A stretch of 64,000 nucleotides of DNA, taken from contig NZ_JPOS01000020.1 of the NCBI RefSeq assembly GCF_000759025.1, positions 124,001 to 188,000 on the forward strand, read 5' to 3'. Under the pieces are notes generated by a model. The model had not been told where the DNA came from, searched no databases, and worked only from the letters and a program-made list of their open reading frames with translations. Every line of letters begins with the position of its first letter. The first letter of the stretch is position 1. This stretch comes from Phaeodactylibacter xiamenensis (lineage in GTDB: Bacteria > Bacteroidota > Bacteroidia > Chitinophagales > Saprospiraceae). Made by a program: the position numbers and the translations under genes. Positions 25,157 through 34,400 of the stretch are shown piece by piece.

Positions 25157-26650
25157 TTACCGTACACTTCCATCCGGGTTTTTCACCCAGCCGAGTGTCC
25201 AGTCATTATCCGGGCTTTCTATAGCGCCCTTGAAGTTGGCCGGTGCGAAGAAGCTGCCCAGGGAGGAAGGATCAAAGTCGCTGCCTGCGCGGGCGTCGGG
25301 TACAAAGTCGTTAGCCCCAATGCCAGGGATGGCTTCTTCAGAGTTGTTGAATGAGGGATCTGTGAAGAACGGCTCTGCATCATCGCGTGCCAGTTGATCG
25401 CAGCCAAATACATTGGAGTAGGCAAAGACTACCGGGCCGTTGATGTCTGTGACCTCAGGCCGGCCATCGGTTTCATTGGCCTCGGCGCGGGTTGCCCAGG
25501 AAGGGATGCCAGTAATTACGGCATTATACATTTTGTTGCCACGGGTAGACCAGAAGCGGACACCATCTGGTTCGCCATCTGGTTCAAACTCAGCACCTGG
25601 CCCTACTACAGTTACGTTGGAGATCAGCGCCTCTGAGTCGCCACGCAGGTACATGGACTCTGCGCCTGCACCGGGTACTGTACTTACGGCAATGATGAAC
25701 TGCATGTTGCCGCTGTAGTCATCATCAGTGCGGTATTGGGTGTCTTCGGAGTTGGTAGCAATGAGGTGGGAAACATTCACATCGCCACCAGCAATGAAGA
25801 TCGCCTCATCTGTACACTGCCATACCTGCACGTGAGATACCTGTGTGCCGTTGCCTACATCGTCCAGGACGAAAGCCCGGTCTCCGGCATACTCAATACG
25901 CAGGTACTGTACAAACCCGCTGTTGGTGCCTTTGCCCTGCCCTTCAATCTGGAAGTCGTTCCAGTCGCCTGCTTCCGGGTTTGCACCGGGGCGCAGTACG
26001 TTTTCGCTGGTCATCACCACCGGAGCATCAGCGGTGCCGCGGATATCGGCCGTACCAAAGACCGTTACGTCCATATCCACACCGGCCTGCAGATAGATGG
26101 TCACACCCGCTTCAATCTGGAAAGTGGAGCCTTCCTCAAAAGAGATGTTCACGTCTGGTGCAGGCTGCGCCAGGTAGTAAGAACGGCCCTCGGCGAACTT
26201 CACAGTCGTACCAGCCGGGATGATGCCATCTGTCGGCAGGTCTACATCAAACACAGAAGTGCCACCAATATCAATGGCATCGTACAGATTGACACTCACG
26301 CTGAAAGCTGCCGGAGCAGACTCCAGGTCCTGGGTGTTCACACCAATAAATTCGTACTCCACCAGTTCTCCCTCCATCGCATCGGCAGAAACTATTTGCC
26401 CGGTGTAGGTAAAGGTCGTGGCGTCCGGGTCGGGAAGCGTGATTTCTTCCAAGAAGCCGCCGCCGCGGTTCACGATGATGGAACTAAGGCCACCTTCTGC
26501 CTGAAGGCTGAGCTCTACGGTGATATCCTGGCCGGGCTTCAGGTTGACGAGGTTGTCGCCAACTACGGAAATTGCGGGTGCAGGGAAAACAGGCTCTTCG
26601 TCATCGCCGCAGGCCTGGAATAAAAGCATACCGCCCAGCGCGAATAACAA
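25157..26650 (-). CDS. Beta-helix lipoprotein of the TonB-receptor locus (start disrupted by a 7-T run)
   Basis: The open frame begins at a TTG at 26650 and reads MLFALGGMLLFQACGDDEE, a lipobox (FQAC) without the usual basic N-terminus. An ATG-AAA at 26681-26676 would supply it (MKPQHS), but is out of frame by one base because of a run of seven T on the coding strand (26658-26664); six T would join them. The 497-residue product has an Ig-like front (to about 130) and then a parallel beta-helix-like region with many TVTTEN-type turns. The C-terminal third is clearly paralogous to the next protein, both ending in NDWT...KN.DG..R. It probably works on the cell surface with the TonB receptor. Confidence 0.72.
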   Translation of the reverse strand: MLFALGGMLLFQACGDDEEPVFPAPAISVVGDNLVNLKPGQDITVELSLQAEGGLSSIIVNRGGGFLEEITLPDPDATTFTYTGQIVSADAMEGELVEYEFIGVNTQDLESAPAAFSVSVNLYDAIDIGGTSVFDVDLPTDGIIPAGTTVKFAEGRSYYLAQPAPDVNISFEEGSTFQIEAGVTIYLQAGVDMDVTVFGTADIRGTADAPVVMTSENVLRPGANPEAGDWNDFQIEGQGKGTNSGFVQYLRIEYAGDRAFVLDDVGNGTQVSHVQVWQCTDEAIFIAGGDVNVSHLIATNSEDTQYRTDDDYSGNMQFIIAVSTVPGAGAESMYLRGDSEALISNVTVVGPGAEFEPDGEPDGVRFWSTRGNKMYNAVITGIPSWATRAEANETDGRPEVTDINGPVVFAYSNVFGCDQLARDDAEPFFTDPSFNNSEEAIPGIGANDFVPDARAGSDFDPSSLGSFFAPANFKGAIESPDNDWTLGWVKNPDGSVR

Positions 26651-26718
26651 GAGGGTGAAAAAAAGAATGTTGAGGTTTCATGACAAGTGAATTTAGAAGA
26701 AGTTAAAATTTGATTTTT

Positions 26719-28326
26719 CTATCGTATGGTGCCGTCCTGGTTTTTGCACCAGCTGCCGTCGGCCGTCCAGTCGTTGGCTTCGTTTTCGACTGCACCGATG
26801 TAAGGCGCAGGTGTAAACCAGTTGCCAAAACGGGCATCTGCTGCCGGATTGAACGGACTGGGCACGGAGCCCACAAAATTGCCGGGCGTGATGCCGGGTA
26901 CAGGCTCTTCGCTCAGGTTGAAATCGGGATCGGGCAGAAAGTAATCGGCTGCCAGTTCGTCGTAATTGGTCTTGTTGCTCCAGGACCGGATGTTGCCGAT
27001 CTCCATGGTGCCATCGTCGAGGCGTTCGGTCGCCACATCTTCCACCCGCACTGCATCGTCCGGGTAGTTGGTGGCGATCATATTGTGGAAAAGCCCCATT
27101 GCGCCCCTTCTGACCCGGAACCCCCGCCGGGTACCATCTGCATCGGTGCTGCCGTTGCCAATCATCGTTACATTGGAGATGTAGGTGTAAGTGCGGGGCT
27201 CCAGCTCAAAATTGCTGGCATCGTTGCGCAGCTCCAGGGAACGGGCAATGTTGTTAAAGTTGACCGGGATAATGGTAGCCGCAATGGAGGTCTGAAAGAG
27301 GAGGAATTGCCCTCTGCCCCGCCATCCGTGCTCTGCCCAAAGCCCGTAGGCCCCGTGGTCAGTCACTACGACATACTTGATATCCGCCCCGCCGCCTTTG
27401 AAACGGATGCCGTTGTCGAAGCAGTTCCACACCTGCAGGTAGCGGATTTGCGTGCCAGAGCCTACGCCATATAGCTGAATACCATCGGCATCACTTTTGC
27501 CTGCATATTCAATGCGTACATAGCGCAGGGAGCCGGAGCTTTCGCCCAGGTTATTGCCGCCGTAGGTGAAGCCTTCCTCAAAGACCACTGCGGCCTGATT
27601 AGTGGGGGCATTGCCGTAGACAAATATGCCGCCCCAATCACCCCATGCTGCGGTGCCATCCAGGATGCCCTGACTGGTGAAGACAATCGGGCTGTCTTTG
27701 GTGCCTTCGGCAATGATCCGGCACCCTCGCGTAATCGCCAGGCGGGAATCCTCCGTACCATTGAAAGTGCGCATGAGGATGGTTGTGCCGGGCTCAATCG
27801 TGAGGGTACTGTTGTCCTCCACCGATACCAGCCCGTTGATGAGGTAGGTATGCTGGGCTTCCAAAAGGATGTCGCGGTTGATCCGGCCAGTAATGACTTT
27901 GACCTCGGTGCCGGCAATGGTCTCGTCGGTAATGTCGAAGGGCGGGCCAACTATCACCTCAAAGGTAAAGGGCTCCGCAGTAGCGCCAAGCTGATCGGTC
28001 AGCTCCAGAGTAAAGTTTAGCGCTGTGCCATCCGGGAGTTCTTCCACGAGATAGTTAAAGTCATACTGGAAGATCAGGTCGTCTGCCGGAAAGTCGATAT
28101 TGTCATAAGGTTCTCCGTCTTTTAGTACCTGCAAGGCGCCCAGCCCACTGATGGCCCGCAGCTCAAAGCTCAGGTTGACTTCCCGCCCCCGGTCCTGCCG
28201 GAAGGACTCCACCGGCACGAGGGGTTGAATTTCCGGGCCTTGCTTTTCAAAGGTGTTGTCGTCCTTTTGGCAGCTCAGTAAAAGCAGCGCCAGGCTGAAC
28301 AGAAGTGTGGTATTTCGGATTCTCAT
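26719..28326 (-). CDS. Beta-helix surface lipoprotein, paralogue of the next gene
   Basis: 535 residues. MRIRNTTLLFSLALLLLSCQKDD is a lipoprotein signal (LLSC, Cys19) with an acidic residue run after the Cys. An Ig-like part (about 45-145) is followed by a repetitive region resembling a right-handed parallel beta helix (TLTIEPGTTILM, GDWGGIFVYGNAP, IRYLQVWNCFDNGIRFKGGGAD). The tail NDWTADGSWCKNQDGTIR matches the tail of its neighbour. It lies 15 bp behind the TonB receptor. In such loci the lipoprotein usually captures a ligand for the receptor, but it is not a recognisable SusD. Ligand unknown. Confidence 0.8.
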   Translation of the reverse strand: MRIRNTTLLFSLALLLLSCQKDDNTFEKQGPEIQPLVPVESFRQDRGREVNLSFELRAISGLGALQVLKDGEPYDNIDFPADDLIFQYDFNYLVEELPDGTALNFTLELTDQLGATAEPFTFEVIVGPPFDITDETIAGTEVKVITGRINRDILLEAQHTYLINGLVSVEDNSTLTIEPGTTILMRTFNGTEDSRLAITRGCRIIAEGTKDSPIVFTSQGILDGTAAWGDWGGIFVYGNAPTNQAAVVFEEGFTYGGNNLGESSGSLRYVRIEYAGKSDADGIQLYGVGSGTQIRYLQVWNCFDNGIRFKGGGADIKYVVVTDHGAYGLWAEHGWRGRGQFLLFQTSIAATIIPVNFNNIARSLELRNDASNFELEPRTYTYISNVTMIGNGSTDADGTRRGFRVRRGAMGLFHNMIATNYPDDAVRVEDVATERLDDGTMEIGNIRSWSNKTNYDELAADYFLPDPDFNLSEEPVPGITPGNFVGSVPSPFNPAADARFGNWFTPAPYIGAVENEANDWTADGSWCKNQDGTIR

Positions 28327-28341
28327 GGTTCTACTCGGTTA

Positions 28342-31167
28342 TTATAATCTGTAAGAAAGGCCGAAGCGGTTCCACCAGCCTACGACTTCATACTGTGCAA
28401 TGCGCTCCCGTATGCCCTGATAGACAATCACGGGGGCATTGGTCACATTCAGGAACTCCCCAAACAGGGTGATGCGATCGGTAACGGCTACAGAGCCATT
28501 CAGATCAACCTGCAGGCGCCCCTCCTGTACCAGGTCGTTGCGGGCTTCCCCGGCTACGGTGTTCAGGAAGGTACCGTTGTAGTTCAGGGACCCTTTTACA
28601 GAAAACTGCTTGTAGTCGTAGCTCAGGGCAGCATTCCAGGTATGCGTCGCCTGCCCGGGCAGGCTGATGTTGTCCCGGTCGCTGGTAAAGGCATCCGATT
28701 CGGTGAAGGTGTAGTTGAAAAAGAGCCCCAACCCATCCAGTGGTTTAGGAAGGAATGATAATGCGGCCTGCACGTTCATCTCAAAACCGTACACGACTGC
28801 GGTTTCCCCGTTTTGCTCCTGCCGGAACTGGAAGCCTGGGAACTCATCGTAGAAGGGATCGCCCGGGCGCAGAAAGCGCAGGTTGCGGCTAAACTGGAAA
28901 TCGTCGATTTGCTTATAAAACAGGCCACCGGAAATAATGCCCACGTTGCCCAGGTAGCGTTCCGCCAGCAGGTCGAGGTTGAGGGCGGAGCCGGGGCGCA
29001 GATCGGGGTTGCCGGCCTGTATGCGGGAGCCTTCCTCGTCAATATTCAGAAAAGGCACGATGTCGTCAAAGTTGGCGCGTGCGTAGCTCCAGGTAGCGGC
29101 AGCCCTCAGATTGGTGAATTTGCCGAGGCTGTACTTCAGGTGGATATTGGGCAGCAAAAAGCTGTAATTCGTCCCATCGGTAATGGGAGTGGCCTCTCCG
29201 GTAATATTATTGACGGAGAAGGCATCGTAATTGACCTCATTGGTTTCGTACCGCAGCCCGCCGAGCACCATGAGGTTCCGGAATTGTATACGGGTCATGG
29301 CATAGCCGGCGATGATGTCCTCGGAGGCTTCGTAGGAAGCATTGAATGAGTTACGGTTAGACCGAATGGGGTCGAAGATGAATAAGTTGTCGTTGCGGTC
29401 AACGAAATCCCGGTATTTCCCGGGGTCTATACCGGGGCCGAAACGTACATTGCCGTCCAGGAAGTTCTCATCCTCAAAATCACTGATGACGCTGGCAAAG
29501 CCTTCAGACTGATCGAGTACCCGGTTGGGGTCTGAAAAGTTATAGACATCGCTGTCAAAGGCTTTAATATTGGTTTGCCGCCGGTATTTAACCCCGGTCT
29601 TGAACGTAGCCTGGTACGAACCAATCTGATAGGGTAGTTCGTAGTTGACCTTAGCCACGCTGTTGGTGGCATCGAGGTTGAGGCTCGACTGCTCGAAACG
29701 GTTGATATCCGTAATCAGGAATGGGTCAAAGAAGCCCAGCTCACTACCGATGGTCCGGAATTGGGCAAAATCGCTGTAAATGCCGGAGGAGTTCAGCGTA
29801 TAGAGGTCGATCCGGCTCTGCTCCCCGCGCTCAAAACGGCCAATAAGGGCATCTTCCACCCGCCGGCTATCGGCGTGGTAGAGCCCCCAGTCGATAGTGC
29901 CGCGACCAAATTTGTGCTGTCCCTGCAGGTTGTAGGAGAGGTTCTCAGAAAAAGACTCCGCCAGGCGGATATCCCGGCGCAGCTCTGCCCCGCGGATGGT
30001 ATCCAGGGAAACCCAGGTGACGCCGGCAGATTCGTTGAGGAAGGTGCGGAGGCGGTTCCTTTCGTCGGTATCGCCCCGGCGGGAGTACATGAAGTTGAAG
30101 ATGATGTCGGAATTGGGTGAAAATTTGTAGTCCAGGGTGAGGGTCGCACCCATGCGCGTCCGTTGGTTGACGAGGTCAGACACCTGATGATTTTCGATGA
30201 CAACGGTGTCCCGGCCCAGGCCAAGTACCGGCGTATCCCCAAATGGCGACCACACGGCTTCCAGTTCGTCAGATTCGTTGTCGGTCTCGAAGTAGCTCAG
30301 CCCGATGAGGGCACCGAAGCGGCCGGTACCCAGCTTATCATCTTCCCAAAATCGGCGCCCGGCTTTGAAGCGCCCGATGCCGTTGTAACTTTGGGACATA
30401 CTGTTGTAGCCCCCGCCGGCTTCGGCTTTCAGCTTGAGATCCATGCCTGTGGCGGTTGGGGTACGCAGGTTGACCGTACCACCGATGGCATCCCCATCCA
30501 TATCGGGCGTGATGGCTTTGGTAATCTCCATAGAGGCCAGTTGATCAGCCGGGATAAGGTCGAGTGATTCATTACGGGAGCCATCGCTCTGCGTGGAAGG
30601 CAACTGCTCGCCATTAATGTTGATGGTGGTAAAGTGCGTGGGCGTTCCCCGCAGCGAAACCGTGGAGCCTTCGCCCCGGGAGCGGCTGATATTCACACCG
30701 GGTACACGCTGCAGGGCTTCTGCCACGTTGAGGTCAGGGAAGCGGCCGATCAGGTCTGCCGAAATCACATTGATAATATTGTCGGCGGAGCGCTGTTGGT
30801 TGAGGGCTTTCTTTTGCCCTTCGAGCTGACCACGCACGACGACCTCTCCCAGTACGGTGGCATTTAGGAGCAGCTCTACATTGGCATTCACCGTCCCACC
30901 GGCAGGAACGTCCACATCCAGGGTATCTGTTTGGTAACCGATGTAGGAAATCTGTAGTTGCTGTTTGCCGGCCGGCAGGTTGGGCAGGCGGTATTCGCCG
31001 GTGAGTTCGGTAATCGTGCCCCGGCCGTTGCTCATGGCCACAACTGTAGCCCCGGGCAGTGCCTCGCCGGTGGCAGCATCTGTGATGATACCGAAAGCGG
31101 TACCGGTCTGTGCACTCAGGGTGGCGCTTGCTAATAGTAGTATGATTATTTGGAATAGGTACTTCAT
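28342..31167 (-). CDS. TonB-dependent outer-membrane receptor
   Basis: 941 residues. Signal peptide to about residue 19 (LLLASATLSAQ). A CarboxypepD-reg-like domain (about 22-110; AFGIITDAATGEALPGATVVA) is followed by the plug domain (about 115-235; NVISADLIGRFPDLNVAEALQRVPGV, VSLRGTPTHFTTININGEQ) and a 22-strand beta barrel ending in GWWNRFGLSYRL with a terminal aromatic/Leu. Such receptors import siderophores, glycans or other large ligands using TonB energy. It is followed by two beta-helix lipoproteins and preceded by a 37-residue membrane peptide and a hybrid two-component regulator, all in one direction. No hydrolase identifies the ligand. Confidence 0.93.
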   Translation of the reverse strand: MKYLFQIIILLLASATLSAQTGTAFGIITDAATGEALPGATVVAMSNGRGTITELTGEYRLPNLPAGKQQLQISYIGYQTDTLDVDVPAGGTVNANVELLLNATVLGEVVVRGQLEGQKKALNQQRSADNIINVISADLIGRFPDLNVAEALQRVPGVNISRSRGEGSTVSLRGTPTHFTTININGEQLPSTQSDGSRNESLDLIPADQLASMEITKAITPDMDGDAIGGTVNLRTPTATGMDLKLKAEAGGGYNSMSQSYNGIGRFKAGRRFWEDDKLGTGRFGALIGLSYFETDNESDELEAVWSPFGDTPVLGLGRDTVVIENHQVSDLVNQRTRMGATLTLDYKFSPNSDIIFNFMYSRRGDTDERNRLRTFLNESAGVTWVSLDTIRGAELRRDIRLAESFSENLSYNLQGQHKFGRGTIDWGLYHADSRRVEDALIGRFERGEQSRIDLYTLNSSGIYSDFAQFRTIGSELGFFDPFLITDINRFEQSSLNLDATNSVAKVNYELPYQIGSYQATFKTGVKYRRQTNIKAFDSDVYNFSDPNRVLDQSEGFASVISDFEDENFLDGNVRFGPGIDPGKYRDFVDRNDNLFIFDPIRSNRNSFNASYEASEDIIAGYAMTRIQFRNLMVLGGLRYETNEVNYDAFSVNNITGEATPITDGTNYSFLLPNIHLKYSLGKFTNLRAAATWSYARANFDDIVPFLNIDEEGSRIQAGNPDLRPGSALNLDLLAERYLGNVGIISGGLFYKQIDDFQFSRNLRFLRPGDPFYDEFPGFQFRQEQNGETAVVYGFEMNVQAALSFLPKPLDGLGLFFNYTFTESDAFTSDRDNISLPGQATHTWNAALSYDYKQFSVKGSLNYNGTFLNTVAGEARNDLVQEGRLQVDLNGSVAVTDRITLFGEFLNVTNAPVIVYQGIRERIAQYEVVGWWNRFGLSYRL

Positions 31168-31170
31168 TGC

Positions 31171-31284
31171 TTACAAAGCATTTAGGATCAGTAATGCGGC
31201 AGCCAGGATTATTAGTGTGACGAGTACTTCGACTACGGCATTAAATCTCAATTTTTCATCCAGGTCGTTTTTATCTGAGCTCAT
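31171..31284 (-). CDS. 37-residue single-span membrane peptide upstream of the TonB receptor
   Basis: ATG at 31284, TAA at 31171-31173, three bases before the receptor ATG. The peptide opens with a charged part (MSSDKNDLDEKLRFN) and ends in one strongly hydrophobic helix (VLVTLIILAAALLILNAL). The layout fits a small inner-membrane protein with a cytoplasmic N-terminus. It would be co-translated with the receptor. I know no named family; it is too short for most gene callers. Support is the clean hydrophobic pattern, correct strand and tight spacing. Confidence 0.6.
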   Translation of the reverse strand: MSSDKNDLDEKLRFNAVVEVLVTLIILAAALLILNAL

Positions 31285-31412
31285 CCTTCTCCCGTTTTTG
31301 AGTTAATGCAAATGTATGTCCGGCAGCTACAGGAAAATGGCACTGAGGTTACAGGGAAGGGGGAATACGTTGCTTGTGTGCGTAAAAGCGTTACAAAAGG
31401 CAGGTAATGGGG

Positions 31413-34400
31413 TTACTTCCCGGCTTGTTTGGCGTACTGAGAGGGGCTGAGGCCGTACTGTTTCTTAAAGCTTTTGCCAAAATAGGCAGGATCCTGAAAT
31501 CCGACGCGGTAGGCGACTTCGCTCACATTGACTTTGTTCTGAGCAAGCAGTTGGGCGGCATGTTTCAACCGGATGTTGCGGATAAAGGTACTCGGAGATA
31601 CATCGAGCAGCCCCTTCAGCTTGCGGTAGAGGTGTACCCGGCTCAGGTTGACGGCCTCGGCTAATGCTTCCACGCTCCAGTCCGGGTCATCAAGGTGGGC
31701 TTCCACGGCAGCCTGCACCCGTTGGAGCAGCTCCTCGTCGTAGCTGCTGAGCTGCAGCGCTTCGGTTTGTAAATCCGGCCCGTGGCTGTAGCGTCGCCTC
31801 AGAAGGTCGCGCATTTTGAGCCGGTTTTGGATGCGGCTGCGCAGTTCCCTCATGATGAACGGCTTGGCCAGGTAATCATCGGCACCGGTTTCCAGGGCGT
31901 GTACACGATCGGTATCTTCTCCCTTTGCGGTAAGCAGCAGGATAGGGATGTGGCAGTATTCGGGATCGGTTTTCAGCGCCCGGCACATCTCTATACCGTC
32001 CATTTCGGGCATCATGATGTCAGAAAGGATGAAATCAGGGGTGTGGGTACGGGCTTTTTCTAAACCGCTGCGCCCGTTTTTGGCAGTCGTGATTTTGTAA
32101 GCTCCCGAAAGGTTGTCCCGCAGGTAACGGCGCAGGTCGGGGTCGTCTTCCACAATGAGAAGGTGAAGCTTGCTGCTGCTGTTGGTGTTTTCCGGAGCGG
32201 CATTGGGCTCGTCTACGCTGAGTTGGTACTCCACCGGCAGCGGCTTCACGAAAGCGGATGCTACGTTTTCGTCCGACTGCCCTACGGGCTTAAGCGGGAG
32301 AAGCAGGGTAAAAGTCGTACCTGAATCCGGCTGGCTTTGGAGCCTGATGGAGCCGCCCATGGCCTCTACCAGGGACTTGGTTAGCGATAAGCCAATACCG
32401 GTGCCTTTGGTCTGTTCGCTTTTGTAGAAGCGTTCGAAGACTTTTTCGCGCACTTCCGGAGCAATGCCCTGACCCGTATCGGCAACGGTCAGTTGAACCT
32501 TGCCGTTATCTGGTTTTTGCGACAGTGCCACCCGCACCTGCCCGCCCGGCTTATTGAATTTGATGGCATTGGAGATGAGGTTATAAATGATTTTTTCGAG
32601 CTTGTCTTTGTCGGCTTCGTACCAGGCCTCCGGCAGTTCATCTGCAAAATAGAGCTCAAGCTGATGCTTGGCGGCCTGCCCCCGAAAGGTATCGCAGATG
32701 TGTTTGGTCATTTGCCCAAGCGGGACAGGCTCTTTTCGCAGCCCTACTTTGCCGGTCTCCAAGGCGTTGATATCCAGCACCTGATTGACCAGCAGGAGCA
32801 GGCGGCGGGCATTGAAGTGCATAAGGTTTAATTGCCGCCCCAGCCAGTCTTCAGCCTTGTGTTGTTCCAGCACCTGCTCAAGGGGGTCGATAATAAGCGT
32901 AAGAGGAGTCCGGAATTCGTGAGAGACATCGGTAAAGGACTGTAGCTTGAGCTGATGGACTTCCTCCAGCTTTTCTTTTTCCAGTTCCTTAATGCGGATC
33001 TCGTTTCGAAGTCGGGCACTGCGCAGGCTGAGGTAGCGGAGCAGGTAGATGCCCAGCAGAATGACCAGGCTGTACAGTAGTATAGCCCACCAGGTGCGCC
33101 AGGGCGGAGCTTCCACGGTGATCTTCAGTTGAGTGGGCTCCGGGTTCCATAGCCCATCGTTGTTGGCCCCTTTGAGCAGGAAGGTGTAGGTGCCTTCCTT
33201 GAGGTTGGTGTAGGTGGCCGACCGTTGGCTACCGACCTCGTTCCAATCGTCTTCCAGCCCTTCCAGCTTGTATTGGTAACGGTTCTGCTCCGGGCGCAAA
33301 AAGTTGAGGGCTGTAAATTCGAGGGTAATGATGGACTGAAAATAGCGCAGCTGTAGTTCATCAGTTTGAAGCATACTGACGTTCAGTAAGCGGGTATCAT
33401 CGCCCGGAGTTACATCTTTATTGAACAGCTTGAGTGCCGTCAGGTATACTGGTGGGACATAGGTGTTGTCGGCCAGCGAGGCGGGGTCGAAAGTGACAAA
33501 CCCGTTGCTGCCGCCAAAAAAGAGCTGCCCGTTGGTAGCGGTGAAAAAGGCACCCTCGTTAAGCTCTTCGAGTGGGAAGCCGTTGGTGTAGCTGTAATTT
33601 CTGAAGCGCTGGTTTTCATTTTCCCAGCGGCTAATACCATTGATGGTGCTGGCCCAGATTTGCCCCTGCTGGTCCTGCAATAGTCCCAGTACCGTATTGT
33701 TTTGCAAGCCATTCCGGGTATCGAAGGTTTGAAACTGCTGGCGTTGCCGGTCAAAGCGGCAGATGCCTCCCCCTTTGGTGGCTACCCAGATTTGCCCCTG
33801 CTGGTCTTCCAGCACATGAGTGACATCATTGCGCGGCAGGCTGTTAGGGTCTCCGGGGAGGTGCTCAAAAGTAGTGATGCGGCCGGTTTGTTCATTAAAC
33901 AGGACCAGGCCACGGCCAAAAGTGGACAGCCAGAGGTTGCCCAGCTGATCGGCATGGATGGCTTTAACGTTTACATTCAGCAGGTGCTGATGCAATGCTT
34001 TACGCATGGGATAATCTACGTACTGTCCGGACTGTGGGTCAAACTTATGCAGCCCGCCGTGTTTATCCGTACCAATCCAAAGATAGGTGCCCGCCGGAGC
34101 AATGGCATTTACAATGGCATCGGAAAGTGCAGGGAGTTGTGAGGTTTCGGCACCAAAGTGAGGGGTAAACCGGTTGGTTTTAGCATCATAGGCATGGAGC
34201 CCGCCTTTAAAGGTGCCCACCCATAGCTGCCCGTCCGGAGCGGCATAGAGGGATTTGATTGTCATGCTCCTGAGCTCATGCCCGGATTGGCCCCGCAGCC
34301 GACGGAACCGCCGGGTTTGAGGGTCAAAGAGGTTGAGGCCGCCTCTTTCTGTGGCTACATAGTATTTGCCGTCTGTGGCTTCGGCAAAAGCACTGACGAC

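Noticed and set aside
25736-26623. 295-codon plus-strand frame
   Set aside because: Antisense shadow of the beta-helix lipoprotein gene.
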